In this document: positions 7,108 to 15,524 of the stretch, piece after piece
How positions within the stretch are numbered: the stretch's first letter is position 1
How the letters are laid out: every line of letters begins with the position of its first letter
NCBI RefSeq assembly: GCF_001642325.1
Contig: NZ_LSFI01000019.1
Coordinates: 1 to 45,342 of the forward strand
Source: Thermodesulfatator autotrophicus
Lineage (GTDB): Bacteria > Desulfobacterota > Thermodesulfobacteria > Thermodesulfobacteriales > Thermodesulfatatoraceae
Reading direction: 5' to 3'
Length of the DNA: 45,342 nt
Position numbers and translations under genes: made by a program
The notes under the pieces: model-generated
Database searches by the model: none
Told to the model about the DNA's origin: nothing
Seen by the model: only the letters and a program-made list of their open reading frames with translations

Positions 7108-8256
7108 ATGAAGAAACATAAAATTTTACAATGTCTTTTGGTTGTTTTCGTCTTAGTAGCTGGTTTTCTGCTAGCTCATCATTTTATTTCTACTAAGCCC
7201 AAAGTTCCTAAACGAAAGCCTAAACCCTTTCTTCCTTTAGTTGAGGTTTTATCTTTGAAACAACAAGATTTTCAGGTCACCATTGAAGGCTTTGGTACTG
7301 TTCGGGCTTTGAGGGCAGGCCATATTGTACCAGAGGTCTCAGGGCGACTTATATATGTGTCTCCCAAACTTGTTCCTGGTGGGAGGTTTAAAAAGGGTGA
7401 AATCCTGGCTCGTATTGACCCCAGTGATTATGAGGCAACTCTTGCTCTGGCCCAAGCAGAACTTGAAGAGACCAGGCGGACTTATGAAGAAATAAAAGCT
7501 CAGGCCCTGGCTGCTAAAGAAGAATGGTATAAAGTACTGGGCCACAAGGAAACTCCTCCGCCTTTGGTGGTAAAGAAGCCCCAGCTGGCCGCAGCGGAAG
7601 CGAGAATAAAAGCCGCTCAGGCCAAATATGAAAAAGCACGTTTAGACCTTAAGCGAACAACCATCAGGGCCCCTTTTGACGGACTGGTTACTGAGGCTCA
7701 AGTAGAACTCGGCCAATATGTTTCTAAAGGGGCTTTGTTGGCCAAAGTGTATGACATAAAATCTTTAGAAGTAGCTATTCCTTTATCCTTAGAAGAGATA
7801 AAATTTTTGGAAATTCCAGGCTTTAATAGCAAACGTGCTTCAAAAGCCAAAATCTTTCTTCATAACTTTAGTAATTTTTTCTGGACTGGAGAGGTCATTC
7901 GGGCTTCGGCCAGGGCAGACGAGAAGACCCGCTTGATAGACATTTATGTCAGAATCAATAAACCCTTTTCCCAAAAAATTCGTCTTCTTCCTGGTTTTTT
8001 TGTAAAAGCAGAATTTGAAGGAAAGATTTTAAAAAATGTCATAGTTATCCCTAGAAAGGCCCTCTACTTTGAAGAGGGAAAATGGTACGTGTGGCTGGTT
8101 GAAGAAGGTCATCTGAAAAGAAGAGAAATAGAGATAATTTTATTTAACGAAGATAAGGCGGTGATACGCCATGGAGTCTTAAAGGCAGGAGAAAACCTTG
8201 TAATTACCAAGCTTACCAGACCTGTTCCAGGCATGAAGGTGCGTATTAAGCCATGA
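7108..8256 (+). CDS. RND efflux periplasmic adaptor (membrane fusion protein)
   Basis: The 382 residues have an N-terminal membrane anchor (about 9-27). A split barrel-sandwich/lipoyl domain follows, with GRLIYVSPKLVPGGRFKKGE before a coiled-coil hairpin (about 110-185) and TTIRAPFDGLVTEAQVELGQ after it. The beta-barrel and membrane-proximal domains end the protein. It bridges the inner-membrane RND pump and the outer-membrane channel. It lies 3 bases after the OMF stop and overlaps the permease by ATGA, so the three are one translational unit. The hairpin is short, as in many MexA/HAE1-type adaptors. Substrate cannot be inferred. Confidence 0.92.
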   Translation: MKKHKILQCLLVVFVLVAGFLLAHHFISTKPKVPKRKPKPFLPLVEVLSLKQQDFQVTIEGFGTVRALRAGHIVPEVSGRLIYVSPKLVPGGRFKKGEILARIDPSDYEATLALAQAELEETRRTYEEIKAQALAAKEEWYKVLGHKETPPPLVVKKPQLAAAEARIKAAQAKYEKARLDLKRTTIRAPFDGLVTEAQVELGQYVSKGALLAKVYDIKSLEVAIPLSLEEIKFLEIPGFNSKRASKAKIFLHNFSNFFWTGEVIRASARADEKTRLIDIYVRINKPFSQKIRLLPGFFVKAEFEGKILKNVIVIPRKALYFEEGKWYVWLVEEGHLKRREIEIILFNEDKAVIRHGVLKAGENLVITKLTRPVPGMKVRIKP

Positions 8257-11200
8257 AAAAGCTTATCGCCTGGTTTGCGGAAAATCACGTAGCAGCCAAT
8301 CTTTTAATGTTGTTTCTTTTGGCCGCAGGTCTTTATAGCGCTTTTAACATAAAAGTAGAAGTCTTTCCTGATATAACCCTTGATGCCGTTCAAATCAGTG
8401 TTGAATACCGCGGGGCCGCCCCGGAAGAAGTAGAAGAAGGGATTATTCGTCCCATTGAAGAAAGGATTATGGGGCTTCCAGGCGTTGAACGCATTTATTC
8501 TCAAGCCATTGAAGGGCGGGCTCAAATTACCGTAGAAGCCACTAAGGGCTGGGATATTAATAAACTTTACGATGATATAAAAGTAGAGGTTGACGGGCTT
8601 ACCACTCTCCCTGAAGAGGCTGAACGCCCTATAGTGAGGCGGGTTTCCAGGCTTTTTCCCGTAATCAGTATTGCTGTTTACGGAGATGTTTCCGAAAAGA
8701 CGTTAAAAAGATGGGCTGAACAGATAAAAGAAGAACTGCTCACCTTACCCGAGGTAACAGAAGTATCTTACTTTGCTATACGTCCAGAAGAAATCCACGT
8801 GGAAGTCTCTCCTGAGGTGCTCCAGAAATATAAGTTGAGCTTGGGGGAGATTGCCCAGCGCATTAGAGAAGAAAGCGTTGATTTGCCTGCCGGCCGTATA
8901 TCTGAAAAAGATGACGAAATTCTTTTGCGAGCAAAGGGCAAACGTTACTATGGGGAAGAATTTTTAAACATACCAGTGGTGACTGATTTTCAGGGCACCA
9001 GTATCACTCTTGGCCAGATTTCCCAGGTTAAGGATTCTTTCCGCGACTTAGTGGACTTTTTTGCTTACTTTAAAGATAAAAGGGCGGTAGTGGTTCAGGT
9101 CTTTCGTCTTGGGGATCAAAACGTCCTTGAGATTTCCAAGGCGGTAAATCAGTATTTTGAAGCCCTGCGCGAGAGAATCCCTGAAGGCATAAAGGTAGAA
9201 CTTTTTGAAGATACCTCTCAGGTTCTTAAGGCCCGTTTGTTCTTGCTACTTAAAAACTTGAGTCTGGGTATGGTTTTAGTTCTTTTGGTTCTTGGTTTCT
9301 TTCTTCATCCCCGGCTGGCCTTCTGGATAATGCTCGGTATCCCTATTTCATTCGCCACCGCTTTATGGCTCCTTCCATATTTTGGCGTGTCTATCAATAT
9401 GGTCTCTCTTTTTGCTTTTATTCTGGTATTAGGTATCGTGGTTGACGATGCCATTGTAGTGGGAGAAAACGTATTTCATCTGCGCCAGAAAGGCCTTCCT
9501 CCTTTGGAAGCTGCCATTAAAGGCACTATTGAGGTAAGTACTCCGGTGCTTTTTTCAGTATTAACCACCATGGCGGCTTTTTGGCCCTTACTTTATGGCT
9601 CTGGGGTTATGGGAAAATTTATTTTTGTTATCCCGGTAGTGGTAATTCTAGTGCTTTTAGGTTCATTGATTGAATCGTTTTTTGTGCTCCCGGCCCATTT
9701 AGCTGCCACTAAAGGTAATATTTCTCCTGAGGGGGTGAGTTTTCTAGCTAGAGGCCTTGAACGTTTAGTAAACGGCCCTTATCGTCGGAGCCTGGCTTTT
9801 GCTTTGCGCTGGCGCTATTTAACGCTTTCCCTTAGCATTGCGCTGTTGGTAGTAGTTATTTCTCTCTGGCTTGGCGGCCGTATTAAATTTACCTTTTTCC
9901 CCCGGGTGGAAGGTGATGATGTAAACTGCTATATCACCATGCCTGCTGGCACCCCCGCTCAGGTAAGCCTGGCAGTAGCCAGGGAGATAGAAAAAAAAGG
10001 TCTGGCAGTTATTAAAGAATACGAAAAAAAATACGGTAAGTCTCTTTTAGAATACTCCATGATAATGGTAGGGGTGCACCAGATACGCCATGGTCCTAGG
10101 GCTGGGACTCCTTCCGTAGGGTCTCATCTGGCTCAGGTAACTTTAGAGTTAATCCCTGGCGAGGAGCGTCCTGGTATTAGCAGCGCCGAAATTGTCAGAG
10201 AATGGCGAAAAAGGGTAGGGGAGATTCCTGGGGCTGAGGGTATTCTTTTTCAAAGTGAATTGTTTGGCCTGGGGAAACCTATAGATATCGCTGTGTCGCT
10301 TAAAGACGAGGAATCTCTTTTAGAAGTGGTTGAGATTATAAAGAAAGAGTTGCGAAATATTCCCGGGGTGCACGACATTGAAGATAGCTTTCTGCCAGGG
10401 AAGGATGAAATCAAAATCGTTTTAAAGCCAGGGGCTGAAGCCTTAGGTTTGACCCTGGAAGAAGTAGCCAGGCAGGTAAGACAGGCCTTTTACGGGGCTG
10501 AGGCTTTAAGGGTCCAGCGGGGAGAAGACGAAGTTCAGGTGCTTGTTCGTTATACGGCCAAAGAGCGGAGCATGGTAGCCTCTCTTGAAAAAATGAGGCT
10601 CCATCTACCTGATGGCCGCGAAATTCCCCTGCTAGAAGTGGCTGATTTAAAGCGAGGTTACGGTTATGTTTCCCTTGATCGCCTGGATGGAAGACGAGTG
10701 ATTCACGTGCTGGCTGAAGTTGACGAAAAAGTAGCCAGTGCCTCAGAGATAAGAGAATTTTTGGCCACCCAATTCCTTCCTGAGTTAAAGGCCAGGTATC
10801 CGGACCTGGTCTATTCTTTTGAAGGAGAAGGCAGACGCCAACAGGAGTCCATGAGAGACGTGATAAAGGCCTTTCTTTTTGCCCAGCTGGTTATTTATGC
10901 CCTTCTTGCTATTCCTCTACGTTCTTATGCTCAGCCCCTTATTATCATGTTCGCGGTACCATTTGGTATAATAGGCGCTTTTCTTGGTCATAAACTTATG
11001 GGGTACCATCTTAATATTTTAAGTTTTTTTGGCATTGTAGGGCTTTCAGGAGTAGTGGTAAACGATTCGCTTATTCTCACAGACATGATTAACCGGCTAA
11101 AAACAAAAACTAGAAGCCCCATGGAAGCGGTGATTGAAGGGGCCTGCCGACGCTTTCGGCCTATTTTGCTCACTACCGTAACCACCTTTGCCGGGCTTAC

Positions 11201-11384
11201 CCCCATGATACTGGAAAAGAGCCTTCAGGCACGAGTGCTTATCCCCATGGCCATAAGCCTTGGTTTTGGTGTTCTTTTTGCCACCTTTATTACCCTAATT
11301 ATTGTTCCCTGCGCTTATCTGGTGCTTGATGATATAAAAAAACTACCAAGGGGCAAGAGTTTAGTCGGCCTTAACCAGAGATAG
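8253..11384 (+). CDS. RND multidrug-type efflux permease (AcrB/HAE1 superfamily)
   Basis: A 1043-residue inner-membrane proton antiporter. It has the RND layout: TM1, a large periplasmic loop, TM2-7, a second loop, then TM8-12. The proton-relay aspartates are present in TM4 as GIVVDDAIVVGE (Asp398, Asp399). VEYRGAAPEEVEEGI near 50 is a family signature, and GIVGLSGVVVNDSLIL near 930 is the TM10 counterpart. It resembles the HAE1 drug type more than heavy-metal CusA pumps, because no methionine relay is evident; this is inference. Start ATG overlaps the adaptor stop. Its end overlaps by 24 bases the end of the convergent UvrA-like gene. Confidence 0.93.
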   Translation: MKKLIAWFAENHVAANLLMLFLLAAGLYSAFNIKVEVFPDITLDAVQISVEYRGAAPEEVEEGIIRPIEERIMGLPGVERIYSQAIEGRAQITVEATKGWDINKLYDDIKVEVDGLTTLPEEAERPIVRRVSRLFPVISIAVYGDVSEKTLKRWAEQIKEELLTLPEVTEVSYFAIRPEEIHVEVSPEVLQKYKLSLGEIAQRIREESVDLPAGRISEKDDEILLRAKGKRYYGEEFLNIPVVTDFQGTSITLGQISQVKDSFRDLVDFFAYFKDKRAVVVQVFRLGDQNVLEISKAVNQYFEALRERIPEGIKVELFEDTSQVLKARLFLLLKNLSLGMVLVLLVLGFFLHPRLAFWIMLGIPISFATALWLLPYFGVSINMVSLFAFILVLGIVVDDAIVVGENVFHLRQKGLPPLEAAIKGTIEVSTPVLFSVLTTMAAFWPLLYGSGVMGKFIFVIPVVVILVLLGSLIESFFVLPAHLAATKGNISPEGVSFLARGLERLVNGPYRRSLAFALRWRYLTLSLSIALLVVVISLWLGGRIKFTFFPRVEGDDVNCYITMPAGTPAQVSLAVAREIEKKGLAVIKEYEKKYGKSLLEYSMIMVGVHQIRHGPRAGTPSVGSHLAQVTLELIPGEERPGISSAEIVREWRKRVGEIPGAEGILFQSELFGLGKPIDIAVSLKDEESLLEVVEIIKKELRNIPGVHDIEDSFLPGKDEIKIVLKPGAEALGLTLEEVARQVRQAFYGAEALRVQRGEDEVQVLVRYTAKERSMVASLEKMRLHLPDGREIPLLEVADLKRGYGYVSLDRLDGRRVIHVLAEVDEKVASASEIREFLATQFLPELKARYPDLVYSFEGEGRRQQESMRDVIKAFLFAQLVIYALLAIPLRSYAQPLIIMFAVPFGIIGAFLGHKLMGYHLNILSFFGIVGLSGVVVNDSLILTDMINRLKTKTRSPMEAVIEGACRRFRPILLTTVTTFAGLTPMILEKSLQARVLIPMAISLGFGVLFATFITLIIVPCAYLVLDDIKKLPRGKSLVGLNQR

Positions 11385-13682
11385 GTATTTTTCAAATAAT
11401 CTGGCGAATTGGCCTTTTTGTTTTAACCAGGCTTCAGGTGTTCCAGAAAAAATTACTTTTCCCTGTTGAATTTCCCAAAGTTCATCAGCCAGCAGGACAA
11501 AAGCCGGATGATTATCAGCCACTATCAGGGTATAGCCCTGTTCAATTAACCTGTCAAAAAGGGCCAGGAGTTTATTTACGTCTTCAAAGTGAAGACCAAT
11601 ACTTGGCACATCAAAAAGCAATACCCGGGCTTTTTCTCCTTTAAGAAGCAGGCGGGAAAGTCTTAATCTCTGACGCTCTCCGCCAGAAAGAGAGCTTATT
11701 TCTTGCCCCAGGGGCAAATAGCCAAGGCCGACTTCGGTTAAAAGGGCAAGTTTTTCTGAAAGCCTGGGAACCCGAGCTAAAAGAGAAAGGGCTTCTTCTA
11801 CCGTAAGCTTCAACAACTCATGTATGTTTAGCCCGCGATATTTAACGGCTAACACGTCGCGTCTAAACTTTGTCCCCAGGCATTCTTCACACACAGCCCA
11901 GAGAGAGGGAATATGTGGAATTTTTACTTCATAGCGACCAAGGCCTTTACAAACCGGGCAGCGGCCTTCTTTGGTAAAAAAACTAAAGTGAGCCGGTTTG
12001 AGACCCATAGCCCGGGCTTCTTTGGTAGAAGCCAGAAGTTCACGCAAAATTTTAAAGCCTTCAATATAGCTTATGACAATGCTTTCTCGCCCTCTGGGTT
12101 CAGCTGGTGCGATGAGTTGAGTCTCTCCATGTTGGGCCAACTCTTTAAGCAGTGAACTTTTCCCTGCTCCTGAAGGCCCGGCCAAACATAATAAGGCCTG
12201 TTTCGGCACCTTGAACCGGCCAATTTTCAAGATTCCTTTGGGCCTTCTTGGGCGACGTGAAAGATGTTTTTGACCAGAAAGAAAAGCTCCAGTAGGGGTC
12301 TCTTTTCGAGAAATGAGCTCTTCTGATGACCCTACAAATAGGATTTCCCCACCGTGCCGGCCAGCCCCTGGCCCCATTTCTACTACTACCTGTGAGGCGG
12401 TAATAAAAAGTGGGTCGTGTTCCACCACGATAACGGTATTACCCTGGGCAATAAGACTTTCTAAAAGGAAAAGAAGGTGCTCTTTTTCGGCAGGCGAAAG
12501 CCCAACACCAGGTTCGTCAAAAACGTAAAGACAGCCAGATAGGCTTTCGCCAAAGAAGGCCGAAAGTCTTAACCGCTGAAGCTCTCCTAAAGAAAGTTTG
12601 TGACAGGGGCGGAAAAGATTTAAATGACCAAGATTTAGGTCTAACATGGCTCTGGAGCGAACTTTTATTTCGGTCAGGAGGCTTTCAAATATACGAGCTT
12701 TAAGGCCTTCAAACTTTAAAGAGGAAAGTTTTTTAAGTGCTTCTTTGATAGGGTTTTGAGCCAGGTCAGCAAAGTTAAAAGGCCCCAGAAAAACCTTTAA
12801 AGATTCGGGTTTCAATCTCTTTCCTTTACACGCAGGGCAAAGGCCTTTTTCTGTTTCTCCCAAGCCCTGACAATGAGGACAGGCCCCGAGCGGATGATTA
12901 AAGGAAAAGATCTCAGGTCTTAATTCTGGCAAGGGTGTTCCACAGAAAGGGCAAAAATTCCCTCGTGTAAAACGAAGCTCTTTTAGATTTTCCTGAAGAG
13001 GTTTTATCCACACCACTCCTTGAGTTAAAGAAAAGGCCAGTCGCAAGGCTTCTTCTAGGCGGCTTTCAGCTCCTTCTTTCATTATCAGGCGATCAACCAA
13101 AACCGCACAACTTGAAAACTTTTGGGGAGGGCTTTCTTCAGTTAAGTCAATTACCTGGTCATCAATTAAAAAACGCTGAAAACCTTCGGATTGAAGGAAG
13201 CGCAAACCTTCTGTATTTATCTGCCATAAAGGGGCCAGTACATAAAATTTGCTTTTAAGAGGTAAACTAGTTTTGATTTTTTCAAGTATTTCGCTAAGAG
13301 TGAAAGAAGTAATAAGGTTTTGGCAAGTTTTACATTCAATGCTTCCAAGTTCAGCGAAGAGGACGCGAAAATAGTCAAGAAGGCCGGTTAGTGTACCAAC
13401 AGTTGAGCGCGGAGAAGTTTGGGGAACTTTCTGTTCAAGGCCAATACTAGGTGGGAGCCCTTGAGCCGCTTCAAGAAAAGGAGACTCACCTGTTATTCTT
13501 CCTGTTTTTCCAAGGTCAAGGACGGCCAGATAGCGCCTTCTTCCTTCCTGACAAATAGTATCAAAGGCAAGGCTTGATTTACCAGAACCTGAAGGTCCAG
13601 TGATACAAATTAGAACCCCCTTAGGGAGTTCAAGAGAAATATTTTTGAGGTTATGGATTTTGGCGCCAGATATTCGTATCAC
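11361..13682 (-). CDS. Divergent UvrA-like ABC ATPase without insertion domain
   Basis: UvrA is the damage-recognition ATPase of nucleotide excision repair, normally about 940 residues; this has 773. Present are Walker A 1 (GPSGSGKSS, 29-37), the region matching the UvrB-binding domain (about 111-240), zinc cysteines 244/247, 268/271 and 282/285, Walker B 1 (FDEP, 388-391) and Walker A 2 (GPSGAGKSS, 502-510). Zinc cysteines 575/578 and 598/601 and signature 2 (LSGGERQR, 665-672) follow. The roughly 130-residue insertion domain between the second zinc module halves is missing. Signature 1 reads LSLGE, Walker B 2 reads FDVP (Glu replaced by Val692) and the second H-loop reads VADNHP. It is probably a specialised paralogue. 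Start is GTG with only a weak site. A coiled-coil protein gene ends 14 bases upstream. Confidence 0.85.
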   Translation of the reverse strand: MIRISGAKIHNLKNISLELPKGVLICITGPSGSGKSSLAFDTICQEGRRRYLAVLDLGKTGRITGESPFLEAAQGLPPSIGLEQKVPQTSPRSTVGTLTGLLDYFRVLFAELGSIECKTCQNLITSFTLSEILEKIKTSLPLKSKFYVLAPLWQINTEGLRFLQSEGFQRFLIDDQVIDLTEESPPQKFSSCAVLVDRLIMKEGAESRLEEALRLAFSLTQGVVWIKPLQENLKELRFTRGNFCPFCGTPLPELRPEIFSFNHPLGACPHCQGLGETEKGLCPACKGKRLKPESLKVFLGPFNFADLAQNPIKEALKKLSSLKFEGLKARIFESLLTEIKVRSRAMLDLNLGHLNLFRPCHKLSLGELQRLRLSAFFGESLSGCLYVFDEPGVGLSPAEKEHLLFLLESLIAQGNTVIVVEHDPLFITASQVVVEMGPGAGRHGGEILFVGSSEELISRKETPTGAFLSGQKHLSRRPRRPKGILKIGRFKVPKQALLCLAGPSGAGKSSLLKELAQHGETQLIAPAEPRGRESIVISYIEGFKILRELLASTKEARAMGLKPAHFSFFTKEGRCPVCKGLGRYEVKIPHIPSLWAVCEECLGTKFRRDVLAVKYRGLNIHELLKLTVEEALSLLARVPRLSEKLALLTEVGLGYLPLGQEISSLSGGERQRLRLSRLLLKGEKARVLLFDVPSIGLHFEDVNKLLALFDRLIEQGYTLIVADNHPAFVLLADELWEIQQGKVIFSGTPEAWLKQKGQFARLFEKYLSLVKAD

Positions 13683-13696
13683 TTAATTTCGCTGCT

Positions 13697-14179
13697 TTAT
13701 TCACCTATAACGCGTTTTTCCAGGTAACGAAGACGGTCTAATACATCGGCCATAACCTTTTCTTCTCTTTTAAGGCGTTCTAATTCTTGCGCTACTTTCC
13801 CTACCTGGAAAGTGAGCTGGTCTATACGGTGATTAGTTTGGTCTATCCGGGAAGTAAGATCAGATTTAACTTCATCTATTTTGGATGAAAGCTCAGAACG
13901 TACTTCGTCAATACGTTTATTGGTTTCATCAATGCGGGCAGTTAGCTCGGTGCGCACTTCATCAATACGTTTGTTGGTTTCGTCAATACGAGCAGAGAGT
14001 TCAGAACGCACTTCGTCAATGCGGCGGCTTTGGTCAGCTAAGTGAAGATTGACGTCGTCTAGGCGTTTGCTGATAAGTTCAACGGCTATTTTTATTTCTC
14101 TCTGTTCCTGTTTAATGCTTTCTAATTCAGGAAGCATAAACTCTTTGAAAACACTTCTTACAGCTTCTTTAATATCCAT
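13697..14179 (-). CDS. Coiled-coil protein with 18-residue tandem repeats
   Basis: A 160-residue protein that is almost wholly coiled coil. An N-terminal helix (1-50) leads into near-identical repeats RIDEVRSELSARIDETNK at 53-70, 71-88 and 89-106, then a partial one. A second helix of heptads (118-157) ends in RLRYLEKRVIGE. The 18-residue period is a heptad plus a hendecad. No signal or membrane segment. The ATG is preceded by GGGAGAG five bases away. It lies directly upstream of the UvrA-like gene on the same strand (14-base gap), so the two may be cotranscribed. Function is unknown; similar small proteins are common in thermophilic bacteria and vary in repeat number. Confidence 0.8.
   Translation of the reverse strand: MDIKEAVRSVFKEFMLPELESIKQEQREIKIAVELISKRLDDVNLHLADQSRRIDEVRSELSARIDETNKRIDEVRTELTARIDETNKRIDEVRSELSSKIDEVKSDLTSRIDQTNHRIDQLTFQVGKVAQELERLKREEKVMADVLDRLRYLEKRVIGE
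13808..14023 (-). repeat. 54-base tandem repeats inside the coiled-coil gene
   Basis: About three and a half to four copies of a 54-base unit encode RIDEVRSELSARIDETNK and variants. Copies differ mostly at Ser/Thr codons. Such arrays can change copy number by slippage in whole-codon steps. Confidence 0.75.
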
Positions 14180-14226
14180 GGATCTCTCCCGGTGTTTTTA
14201 TTAATTAAGCATTTTTTACATATAAA

Positions 14227-14318
14227 TTGTCATCGCGAGGCAACGTAGTTGCCGAAGCGATCTAGGCCTTTCACTAACATTCAGGACAGGGATTGCTTCG
14301 CTCTGCTCGCAATGACAA
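14227..14318. repeat. Palindromic dispersed repeat, single 92-base element
   Basis: The element opens with TTGTCATCGCGAGG, holds CAACGTAGTTGCCGAAGCGATC, and closes with GGATTGCTTCGCTCTGCTCGCAATGACAA. Its two ends are inverted, so the RNA would fold into a long hairpin. It occupies most of the 205-base gap between hemW and the coiled-coil gene, and relates to copies near 29.4 and 38.7 kb. Confidence 0.8.
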
Positions 14319-14384
14319 GCAAAATTGCCGTCTGTTTTATGTCCTGCAATATAATTATCGCCTTAAAAAGGTATTTTGAAAAGA

Positions 14385-15524
14385 CTAAACTAATTCCCGA
14401 AAAACAAAGTTTGACAGCAAAATTCCCTTTCGGCTGAGGCGAAGCCTATCGTTTTCTAAAATCAAAAACCCTTCGGCAAGCAAGCTTTTAAGGGTTTTTC
14501 CGTAGTAGGTGAGGACGTCAAAACCAAAATGTTTTTTAAACTCTGGCAGGCTGATACCTTTCAACACTCTCAAACCAAGGATTACTGCCTCACGGAACCT
14601 GGCCTCGGCGTCTAAAGTTTCAATTTCACGAGGAGGAAACTGCCCCTGACCCAGGGCTTCCAAGTACTTCTTGAGGTTTTCCTCATTTTTGAAACGTTTG
14701 CCTTCTAAAAAAGAGGCTGCTCCTGGCCCCAGGCCCAAATAAGGCTTTGCCTCCCAATAAAAAAGATTATGTTTGCATTGATAGCCCGGTCTGGCATAGT
14801 TTGATATTTCATAATGTTTAAAGCCTTTTCCTTCTAAAAATTCGTGGATAAACCAGAAAAACTTTATTATTTTTTCTTCAGGTAAAAGCTTAATTTTATT
14901 TTTTTGTATTAGCTCCCAAAGAGGTGTCTCTGGTTCTGGGGTCAATTCATAGCAAGATACGTGTTGTGGCTCAAACGAAACCAAGAGCTTTAGCTCTTCT
15001 TCAAGGTCTTCTAAATTTTCTCCTGGCCAGGCATAAATCATATCCAAAGAAAGATTGGAAAAACCTGCCTTTCTGGCAAGGGTTACGGCTTTTTCTATAT
15101 CGCTTACCAGGTGTCTTCGACCAAGGGCTTTTAAGCCTTTCTTCGTAAAACTTTGAGCACCAATGCTTATTCGGTTAAAAACCCTTCTATATCCCAAAAG
15201 GTTTTCAAAAGTTAAGCCTTCAGGATTTACCTCTATCGTGGCTTCTTCTGGTATGAAGTATAAATTGGCCTTTAAAAAAGAAAAAAGTTCCTCAAAAAAA
15301 GAAGGAGGCAAAAGGGAAGGGGTCCCTCCTCCGGCGTAAAAGGTCACGAACTTGTGATTTTTAAGCCGCGGCTGCCAGAGAGTAATTTCTTTTTTTAAGG
15401 CCTCAAGAAATTCTTTTACCGGGATTTTTTCTAAATCAGAAAAAGGCAGGGAATAAAAATCGCAATAAGGGCATTTGGCACGGCAAAAGGGGAGGTGGAC
15501 ATAAAGGGCAGCCTTTATCCCCAA
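14385..15524 (-). CDS. hemW: HemW-type radical SAM heme chaperone
   Basis: A 379-residue radical SAM protein of the HemN/HemW family. The iron-sulfur motif is HLPFCRAKCPYCDF (Cys14, Cys18, Cys21), followed by YAGGGTPSLL, ISIGAQSF and LDMIYAWPGE, and a C-terminal HemN domain (about 300-379). The N-terminal extension of true coproporphyrinogen dehydrogenase HemN is absent, which favours HemW, a heme-binding chaperone for respiratory enzymes. The chosen start is TTG at 15524, overlapping the hydantoinase B-like gene by 10 bases, with GGGGGAGG just upstream. There is no better in-frame ATG before the iron-sulfur motif. It is last in a three-gene minus run with the HD and HyuB-like genes. Confidence 0.88.
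   Translation of the reverse strand: MGIKAALYVHLPFCRAKCPYCDFYSLPFSDLEKIPVKEFLEALKKEITLWQPRLKNHKFVTFYAGGGTPSLLPPSFFEELFSFLKANLYFIPEEATIEVNPEGLTFENLLGYRRVFNRISIGAQSFTKKGLKALGRRHLVSDIEKAVTLARKAGFSNLSLDMIYAWPGENLEDLEEELKLLVSFEPQHVSCYELTPEPETPLWELIQKNKIKLLPEEKIIKFFWFIHEFLEGKGFKHYEISNYARPGYQCKHNLFYWEAKPYLGLGPGAASFLEGKRFKNEENLKKYLEALGQGQFPPREIETLDAEARFREAVILGLRVLKGISLPEFKKHFGFDVLTYYGKTLKSLLAEGFLILENDRLRLSRKGILLSNFVFRELV

Noticed and set aside
14227-14318. CRISPR-like repeat
   Set aside because: There is no regular repeat-spacer spacing; the repeats are palindromic modules with variable order.
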